This document shows positions 40,026-44,884 of a DNA stretch of 44,884 nt, piece by piece (position 1 is the first letter of the stretch; each line of letters opens with the position of its first letter). The stretch is from the NCBI GenBank assembly GCA_021842465.1, contig JAKBZN010000019.1, forward strand, positions 1-44,884. The letters are read 5' to 3'. The position numbers and the translations under genes were made by a program. The DNA is from Pseudomonadota bacterium (lineage in GTDB: Bacteria; Pseudomonadota; Gammaproteobacteria; Burkholderiales; Burkholderiaceae_F). A model generated the notes under the pieces. That model was given only the letters and a program-made list of their open reading frames with translations, made no database searches and was not told where the DNA came from.

Positions 40026-40562
40026 ATGAATGCCGCCGCGCCCGCCACCCGATTCGGCGCGCCATTGCGCTGGTTGCACTGGATCATGGCGCTCGCCATC
40101 TTCAGCGCGTTGGCGTTCGTGTACGCGAAGGGGCTGTTCGCAAAGGGGTCCGCGGGGCGGGATTTCCTGGACCACGCCCACGTCTTCGCGGGGTTCACCG
40201 TGCTGGCGCTGCTCCCTTTGCGCGTCCTCGCGCGAGTGGGATCGCCGCAGCCGCCGATCGATCCTCCTCCCGGGCCGCTGGCGGCGCAGGGTACGAAATG
40301 GGTTCACGCTCTGCTCTATGCGGGGATGCTTGCGACACCGGTTCTCGGAATCCTCTCCGTACAGGCTGCGGGAAAGGAAATCGCCTATCTCGGCTACACC
40401 ATCCCGACCTGGATCGGCACCAACAAGGCGCTATCGCACGGCCTCAAGGAAGTGCATGAGACGTTGGGACTCGGGATGTTGTATCTCGTCGTGGCGCACG
40501 CCGGGGCGGCGATCCTGCATCACACGTTCCGGCACGACAACGCCTTGCGACGGATGCTCTAG
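40026..40562 (+). CDS. Cytochrome b561 family protein
   Basis: 178 residues with four membrane helices. Histidines suited to bind two b hemes are in RWLHWIMA (His18), DHAHVFAG, KWVHALLY and EVHETLG/VAHAGAAILHH. Members move electrons between quinols and periplasmic acceptors or detoxify superoxide. Upstream (39859-40025) lies a small hairpin, GCCCTGC / GCAGGGC at 39924-39949. It ends 2 bp before the convergent metallo-hydrolase stop. Confidence 0.92.
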   Translation: MNAAAPATRFGAPLRWLHWIMALAIFSALAFVYAKGLFAKGSAGRDFLDHAHVFAGFTVLALLPLRVLARVGSPQPPIDPPPGPLAAQGTKWVHALLYAGMLATPVLGILSVQAAGKEIAYLGYTIPTWIGTNKALSHGLKEVHETLGLGMLYLVVAHAGAAILHHTFRHDNALRRML

Positions 40563-40564
40563 AC

Positions 40565-41203
40565 CTAACGCCCGTCTCCGACGTACGGATTGGTCCGCCG
40601 TTCCTGTCCGAACGTCGACATCGGGCCGTGGCCCGGCACGAAACGCACGTCGTCGCCGAGCGGCCAGAGCTTGCCGCGGATCGAGGCGATGAGATCGGCA
40701 CGATTGCCGCGCGGGAAGTCGGTGCGGCCGATGGATCCCGCGAAGAGCACGTCGCCGACGAAGGCGATGCGGTCGCCGGCGTGATAGAAAACGACGTGCC
40801 CCGGCGTGTGCCCCGGGCAGTGGATCACCTGCAGCGTCTGTTGCCCGAAGGTTACGGTGTCGCCGTCCTGCAGCCAGCGGTCGGGTTCAAAGGCGTTCGC
40901 GTGGGGGAAGCCGCGGCTGCGGGTGAGTTCCGGCATCCGTTCGAGCCAGAATCGGTCGGCCTCGTGCGGGCCTTCGATCGGCACGCCGAGCTGTTCGGCA
41001 AACTGCCGCGCCGCGGCGCAGTGGTCGTGATGGCCATGCGTGAGCAGGATCTTGACCGGGCGCACGCCCAGTTCGGCGATTTTCGCGGCGATGCGGTCGA
41101 GATCGCCGCCGGGGTCGACGATCGCGGCTTCGCGCGTCGCCTCGCAGGAAAGGATCGAGCAGTTCTGTTCGTACGAAGTGACCGGGACGATGGCGACGTG
41201 CAT
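40565..41203 (-). CDS. MBL-fold hydrolase, glyoxalase II-like
   Basis: 212 residues. Metallo-beta-lactamase fold with the dinuclear zinc motif THGHHDHCAAARQF, a second His in CPGHTPGHVVFY, the bridging Asp in AFVGDVLFAGSIGRTDF and a final His in VPGHGPMSTFG. Close to the short hydroxyacylglutathione hydrolase-like proteins (YcbL type) that cleave thioesters. The start MHVAIVPVTSYEQNC is the family start; the frame stays open far upstream only as a shadow of mnmC. Confidence 0.92.
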   Translation of the reverse strand: MHVAIVPVTSYEQNCSILSCEATREAAIVDPGGDLDRIAAKIAELGVRPVKILLTHGHHDHCAAARQFAEQLGVPIEGPHEADRFWLERMPELTRSRGFPHANAFEPDRWLQDGDTVTFGQQTLQVIHCPGHTPGHVVFYHAGDRIAFVGDVLFAGSIGRTDFPRGNRADLIASIRGKLWPLGDDVRFVPGHGPMSTFGQERRTNPYVGDGR

Positions 41204-41278
41204 GGGGCGGTTTGCCCCCGTTCCCGCTGCGCGGGGCCGGGGGCAGCGACGGTTGGTGACGGTGGCTATTATCGCGCG

Positions 41279-43219
41279 ATGACGATCGGCATTCCTCCCG
41301 AACCGCTGGAATTCGACGACCGTGGCAATCCCGTCTCGGTCCGCTACGGCGACGTTTACGCGAGCCGCGATGGCGCGGCGGCGCAGGCGCAGCATGTGTT
41401 TCTTGGCGGCAATGATCTGCCGGCGCGCTGGGCGGGGCGGCGGCAGTTCGTCATCGTCGAAACGGGCTTCGGTCTTGGTACCAACTTCCTCGCCGCGTGG
41501 CAGGCATGGCGCGATGATCCGAACCGGCCACGGCAACTGCATTTCGTGTCGGTGGAGCGGCATCCGGTCGCGGCGCGAGCGCTGGCGGGGCTGCCGCCGG
41601 ATTCGCTGCACGCGCTGCGCGCCCGGCTTGCGGCCCGCTGGCCGCTGCCGCTCGTCGGCGTGCATCGTGTCGCGTTCGAGGCGGGACGCGTCGTCCTGAC
41701 GCTGGGACTGGGGGACGCCGCGGATCTGCTGCCGGATCTGGTCGCCGGCGCGGATGCGTTTTTCCTCGACGGCTTCGCGCCCGCGCGCAATCCGGAGATG
41801 TGGGATCCGGGCATCATCCGGGCGCTGGCACGGATGGCGCGCCCCGACGCGACGCTGGCGACCTACACCTGCGCGCGCGCGGTGCGCGATGCGCTGGCGC
41901 AGGAGGGCTTCGCGGTGGATCTGCGTCCGGGCTTCGGGAGCAAGCGCGACATGATCGTGGCGCGGTATGCGCCGGGTTGGAAACGGCGGCGGATCGAACC
42001 ACCCGAGCCCTATGACGGCGCACGCAGCGCGATCGTCGTCGGTGCCGGCCTGGCCGGCGCGGCGATGGCCCATGCGTTGGCGCGCCGGGGCTGGACCGTG
42101 CAGTTGCTTGAACGCGGGACGGACGTCGCCGCCGGCGCATCGGGCCTGCCGGCGGGCTTGCTGCACCCCGCGCTGTCGGCCGATCACAACCTCGCATCGC
42201 GACTCAGCCAGGCGGGTTTCTTGCTGTCCCGGTCGTTCCTCGAGGCGTTGCCGCACGACGGCGGCGATCCGGTGTGGTCGGCCTGCGGCGTATTCCAGCA
42301 AGGGCAGGCGGGATTCGATGGCGAGGACGAGACGGCGCTGCGGGACCTGCTGGCGCGGGCGGCGCTTCCGGAGGAATACGCGCGCTGGGCGGAGCCAGAG
42401 GAGGCCGCGGCGCTCTGCGGCGTGACGCCCCGGCGCGGCGGGATCTGGTTCGGCGGCGGGGGGGTGGTCTCGGCGCGGCGCTGGTGTCGGGCGTTGATCG
42501 CGGGCGAGCGGGGCGACTTCGGCGGGCGCATCGTCCTGCAAACGGCGCGGGATGCGCGGCACGTCGGGTTTGCCGACGGTGCCTGGCGCGTGACCGCTGC
42601 GGACGGATCGTCCTGGATCGCGCCGGTCCTCGTGCTTGCCAATGCGCTGGGAATGCCGGCGCTTGCCGGTGCGCGGCAGGCGCCGGTGCGGGCGGTGCGG
42701 GGGCAGGTCAGTCTGTTCGATCCGCCGGCGCTGGCGGGTCTGCGTGCCGGCATTTGCGGCGACGGCTACCTGATTCCGGCCGGGGTCGCCCGCGCGGCGG
42801 TCGGCGCGAGCTACGAGGAGGCGGAACGGATTGCGGAATCGGCGGCGCATCGGGAAAACCGTGTCCGCTGGACGGCCGCGCTGGACGGGCCACCGCCGGC
42901 GGAGCCTGCGGGCGTGTTCGCGGGCGAGCGGTGCGTGTCGGCCGACCGGTTGCCGCTGGCGGGGCCGATCGCCGACGAGGAGGCGGTGCTGGGCGACGCG
43001 GCCCGGATGGCGGGCGCACGGCTGACCGAGTTGCCGCGGCGGGCGGGGTTGTGGACGGTGAGCGCATTGGGATCGCGCGGCCTGACGCTGGCGTGCTTGA
43101 GTGCGGAGCTCGTTGCCAGCCGGATCGAGGGCGAGCCGTGGCCGGTGGAGCGGGCGCTGGCCGATGCCGTCGATCCGGCGCGCTTCCTGCTCCGCCACAT
43201 TCGCCGGGGCGGGGTCTGA
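41279..43219 (+). CDS. mnmC: Bifunctional tRNA mnm5s2U biosynthesis protein
   Basis: 646 residues. The C-terminal FAD domain removes the carboxymethyl group from cmnm5s2U34, and the N-terminal SAM domain then methylates to mnm5s2U. The SAM-binding part has VIVETGFGLGTNFLAAW, and DAFFLDGFAPARNPEMW is the DUF752-type catalytic block (about residues 55-180). FAD binding is SAIVVGAGLAGAAMAHAL (about 246-263). Both halves are intact. A -10-like TATTAT (41267-41272) lies 6 bp before the ATG with no Shine-Dalgarno. Divergent from the MBL gene across 75 bp. Confidence 0.95.
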   Translation: MTIGIPPEPLEFDDRGNPVSVRYGDVYASRDGAAAQAQHVFLGGNDLPARWAGRRQFVIVETGFGLGTNFLAAWQAWRDDPNRPRQLHFVSVERHPVAARALAGLPPDSLHALRARLAARWPLPLVGVHRVAFEAGRVVLTLGLGDAADLLPDLVAGADAFFLDGFAPARNPEMWDPGIIRALARMARPDATLATYTCARAVRDALAQEGFAVDLRPGFGSKRDMIVARYAPGWKRRRIEPPEPYDGARSAIVVGAGLAGAAMAHALARRGWTVQLLERGTDVAAGASGLPAGLLHPALSADHNLASRLSQAGFLLSRSFLEALPHDGGDPVWSACGVFQQGQAGFDGEDETALRDLLARAALPEEYARWAEPEEAAALCGVTPRRGGIWFGGGGVVSARRWCRALIAGERGDFGGRIVLQTARDARHVGFADGAWRVTAADGSSWIAPVLVLANALGMPALAGARQAPVRAVRGQVSLFDPPALAGLRAGICGDGYLIPAGVARAAVGASYEEAERIAESAAHRENRVRWTAALDGPPPAEPAGVFAGERCVSADRLPLAGPIADEEAVLGDAARMAGARLTELPRRAGLWTVSALGSRGLTLACLSAELVASRIEGEPWPVERALADAVDPARFLLRHIRRGGV

Positions 43220-43497
43220 ATGCGAACGGTTGTTCGAGGTCCCGGAAAAAGCGGTGCTCTGGCGCTTTCGGGTGTCCGGATTGCGCCGCGGGCGACCACC
43301 GCGAACACGGTCGGCTTCGGCCCCGATCCTTGCGCGGAATGGGGCTGCTTGTCGGCCGGAGCAGAAGCCCCGTTGCAGGCGTCCGAGTTGGCAATGTCGA
43401 GGTTGCCGCGCTGGGGTTCCCCCTCTCCCGCATGCGGGAGAGGGCGAGGGTGAGGGTGACCGGCCGCCGACCCCAAGCAATCGGACCAACGCGACCG
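43220..43497. other. Intergenic region after mnmC
   Basis: 278 bp between convergent mnmC and higA. It holds a 24-bp palindrome (43421-43444) and a following GAGGGTGAGGGTGA run. No gene is supported. Confidence 0.7.
43421..43444. terminator. Perfect 24-bp palindrome, possible bidirectional terminator
   Basis: Arms CCCTCTCCCGCA / TGCGGGAGAGGG with no loop bases. It lies between the convergent ends of mnmC and higA, where a shared terminator is expected, but no U-tract follows. The string resembles intergenic repeats of this sequence type seen in many proteobacterial genomes, so it may be another dispersed repeat. Confidence 0.45.
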
Positions 43498-43803
43498 CTA
43501 AGCGGCCTCCCGTTCGAACACGCGGATTCGCCGCGCAATTTTCGGCCGCAAGTGACGGTCCGCCATCCGCATGTCAAATTCGGCCTGGAGGTTGAGCCAG
43601 AATCGGGGCTCCATGCCGAAGAAGAGGCCCAAACGCAGGGCGGTGTCGGCGGTGATCGGCCGCTGCCCATTCACCAGTTCGCTGATCCGACTCGGGGAAA
43701 CGTCGATGTCCGAAGCAAGCTGGCGGGCGCTGATTCCCATGGGCCGCATGAAATCCTCCAGCAGGATTTCCCCCGGGTGAATTTCCTCGAGCTTCTTGAC
43801 CAT
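43498..43803 (-). CDS. higA: HigA-family antitoxin
   Basis: 101 residues. XRE-type helix-turn-helix antidote: HPGEILLEDFMRPMGISARQ is the family signature at 9-28, with recognition-helix sequence SPSRISELVNGQRPIT and the conserved FGMEPRFWLNLQAEFD. It blocks HigB and represses the promoter. It starts 11 bp after the higB stop; toxin-first order is normal for higBA. Confidence 0.95.
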   Translation of the reverse strand: MVKKLEEIHPGEILLEDFMRPMGISARQLASDIDVSPSRISELVNGQRPITADTALRLGLFFGMEPRFWLNLQAEFDMRMADRHLRPKIARRIRVFEREAA

Positions 43804-43814
43804 GGTGCGTACCT

Positions 43815-44093
43815 CTAGTGGTAGTCGACAATCTCGACTTCGTGCGGGCCATCCGCCTCCCACCGGAAGCAGATGCGCCACTGATCGTTGACGCGGATGC
43901 TGTGCTGTCCCTTGCGATCGCCTTTCAGCGCTTCGAGCTGGTTGCCTGGCGGTACACGCAGCGTCGCGAGTTCCGAGGCCGCATGCAACTGGAGCAGCTT
44001 GCGCCGTGCAACGCGCTCGATGTTGCGGAATCGCGCAACGGCTTCGCTCCGGAACAGGGCTTCCGTGTCGGCGCACGCGAAGGATCGAATCAT
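43815..44093 (-). CDS. higB: HigB-family toxin (RelE superfamily mRNA interferase)
   Basis: 92 residues. Ribosome-dependent endoribonuclease of the HigB/'killer protein' group. Typical segments are MIRSFACADTEALFRSE, RNIERVARRKLLQLHAA, PPGNQLEALKGDRKGQHSIR and VNDQWRICFRW. The basic and aromatic residues expected near the active site are retained (Arg85-type region WRICFRW). Full length with its antitoxin intact next to it, so the module is likely functional. Confidence 0.95.
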   Translation of the reverse strand: MIRSFACADTEALFRSEAVARFRNIERVARRKLLQLHAASELATLRVPPGNQLEALKGDRKGQHSIRVNDQWRICFRWEADGPHEVEIVDYH

Positions 44094-44098
44094 GTCGC

Positions 44099-44127
44099 AT
44101 GATGATCCGTAATGCAGATTCTGTCAA
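44099..44127 (-). promoter_or_regulatory. higBA promoter (sigma70-like)
   Basis: Read on the minus strand: -35 TTGACA (44127-44122), a 17-bp spacer, and -10 CATCAT (44104-44099). Only 5 bp separate it from the higB ATG, again predicting a leaderless mRNA. Confidence 0.55.
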
Positions 44128-44137
44128 ACGGAACATC

Positions 44138-44161
44138 CGTCGTCATCACGTGATGACGACG
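44138..44161. promoter_or_regulatory. Perfect 24-bp palindrome upstream of higBA
   Basis: Arms CGTCGTCATCAC / GTGATGACGACG, no mismatch and no loop. It lies 10 bp upstream of the higBA -35 box. It could be a HigA operator, though these usually overlap the promoter hexamers, or a terminator-like structure. Confidence 0.5.
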
Positions 44162-44437
44162 TTCGCAATTCGGCGCTCCAGTAGGGCAGGGGGAGTACCG
44201 CTTCTGGCCGGGCCCGGGCGCGCCGCGCGTTCGGCTTCCGGCGCCGAATTTGCGGTACTGTACCGAAGCATGGGGGACCTCAGAAGCACTCCCCGCCGCT
44301 TTTTACGGCCGCTGCCTCGGGGGCGCTCAGAAGGAGCGGCAACAGCCTTCACGCACGGCCCCACGTGCCAGAACCAAAAGCAGAACCTGAAAATGGCCGA
44401 TATCCCAAAGGAAGCGCTTCTGGCGTAGCATCCCAGC

Positions 44438-44674
44438 ATGAACAAACCGTACTTCGTTCGTGCTGAGTGGGATGCCGACGCTGGCGTCTGGGTTGCCACG
44501 TCTGACGACGTGCCTGGACTGGTCACAGAAGCGCCGACGATCGAGGCCCTGGACGCCAAGCTTAAGACTATGGTGCCCGAGTTGCTCGAGGCCAATGGCT
44601 GCATGCCAGTCGACGGTGCAATCGCCGTCGAGTTGCTTGCAAGACGCTTCACGCTCGCAGCTGCTGCGGCGTAA
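44438..44674 (+). CDS. HicB-like DUF1902 antitoxin
   Basis: 78 residues. Short HicB-type fold with YFVRAEWDADAGVWVATSDD, then VPGLVTEAPTIEALDAKLKT, matching DUF1902/HicB-like antitoxins that bind HicA mRNA-interferase toxins. It lacks a C-terminal DNA-binding domain, normal for this subfamily. The toxin partner follows after 7 bp but is broken, so this antitoxin is now orphaned. Confidence 0.85.
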   Translation: MNKPYFVRAEWDADAGVWVATSDDVPGLVTEAPTIEALDAKLKTMVPELLEANGCMPVDGAIAVELLARRFTLAAAAA

Positions 44675-44681
44675 TTCCACC

Positions 44682-44759
44682 ATGGGACAGAGCTTCACTC
44701 CGGAGTTGATCCGGCTGTTGAAGGCGGCTGGGTGCATGCTCGTCCGACACGGCAAAGGA
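44682..44759 (+). pseudogene. Truncated HicA toxin
   Basis: 26 codons, MGQSFTPELIRLLKAAGC then MLVRHGKG, match the N-terminus of the HicA partner usually found with DUF1902 antitoxins. That family is about 60 residues and continues with a catalytic-His and beta-strand region. Here the match stops at Gly26 and IS630-type coding sequence follows in another frame. The catalytic His may lie in RHGKG, but the fold is cut in half, so the toxin is dead. Confidence 0.8.
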
Positions 44760-44884
44760 AGGCTTGGGCGCTGCGTCGCAAGACGGCGCAGGCCCTGGCG
44801 TTGCGCGCACGCATCGTATTAGCCTGTGCCGAAGGCGCCTTGAACAATGACGTTGCTGCCAGGCTGCGCGTCACCAAGCAAACT
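44756..44884 (+). mobile_element. IS630-family transposase fragment, running off the right edge
   Basis: The frame ending at the last base reads KAWALRRKTAQALALRARIV, then LACAEGALNNDVAARLRVTK and QT. This is the N-terminal helix-turn-helix region of IS630-type transposases. The usual N-terminal residues and left inverted repeat are missing at the junction with hicA, so this is a truncated or recombined copy. The rest lies outside the window. Confidence 0.82.

Larger units (their letters stand above)
44094..44437. other. Intergenic region between higBA and the hic remnant
   Basis: 344 bp. Beyond the higBA promoter and palindrome it holds a short inverted repeat CGGTAC-T-GTACCG at 44253-44265. 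The open frame crossing the region shows no family resemblance. No gene is supported. Confidence 0.65.

Noticed and set aside
43421-43444. A certain rho-independent terminator
   Set aside because: The hairpin is perfect but lacks a U-tract and resembles a dispersed repeat, so it is listed only as possible.
40565-43489. A 974-codon minus-strand frame
   Set aside because: Only its last 212 codons (the MBL hydrolase) are real; the rest is the shadow of mnmC.
44006-44428. A 140-codon plus-strand frame between higBA and hicB
   Set aside because: It overlaps higB on the other strand, crosses the palindrome and resembles no family.

Overview
The window is about 45 kb of high-GC chromosome from a betaproteobacterium. 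The best fit is Burkholderiales, judged from gene order and families: leuC-leuD-leuB-asd-fimV-truA-trpF-trpB-trpA-accD-folC-SPOR-cvpA-purF-metZ is a recognised betaproteobacterial run, and CysB, MnmC and the DUF2844/DUF3443 pair are common there. No species is assigned. No rRNA, tRNA or CRISPR array was recognised.

Layout. 1-2617 (minus): an adenosylcobalamin-dependent ribonucleotide reductase gene, nrdJ, running off the left edge and carrying an in-frame 376-residue intein with a LAGLIDADG endonuclease at the catalytic Asn-Pro|Cys-Gly-Glu site. 2793-3737: cysB. 3810-5666: a hipBA toxin-antitoxin module bracketed by 42-bp imperfect direct repeats. 5689-5955: a 31-bp minisatellite running into a REP-like element. 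5965-8384 (minus): a coiled-coil hypothetical, an ATP-grasp enzyme and an FMN reductase. 8842-10775: a DUF2844 secreted protein and a DUF3443 lipoprotein whose sequence carries the hallmarks of a pepsin-like aspartic peptidase. 10769-13385 (minus): a GT-C glycosyltransferase and proline iminopeptidase. 13640-14680: a FAD oxidoreductase.

14788-33478 is a core biosynthetic block on the plus strand: chorismate (aroC), leucine (leuCDB), aspartate semialdehyde (asd), the polar hub protein FimV, tRNA pseudouridine synthase TruA, tryptophan (trpFBA), acetyl-CoA carboxylase beta (accD), folate (folC), a SPOR protein, CvpA, PurF and MetZ. Many of these genes overlap by ATGA, which points to translational coupling.

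33527-39858 is a cyclic-di-GMP cluster: a triple-PAS HD-GYP phosphodiesterase, a large membrane GGDEF diguanylate cyclase on the other strand, and a second, partly degenerate HD-GYP protein. 40026-43219 holds cytochrome b561, a glyoxalase II-like hydrolase and MnmC. The right end is accessory: higBA, then a HicB-like gene whose hicA partner breaks off after 26 codons into IS630-family transposase sequence.

Two themes cross the window. Four copies of a REP-like inverted repeat lie in intergenic gaps. Several promoters, notably those of cysB, hipBA and higBA, have the -10 box only 5-9 bp before the start codon, suggesting leaderless mRNAs.
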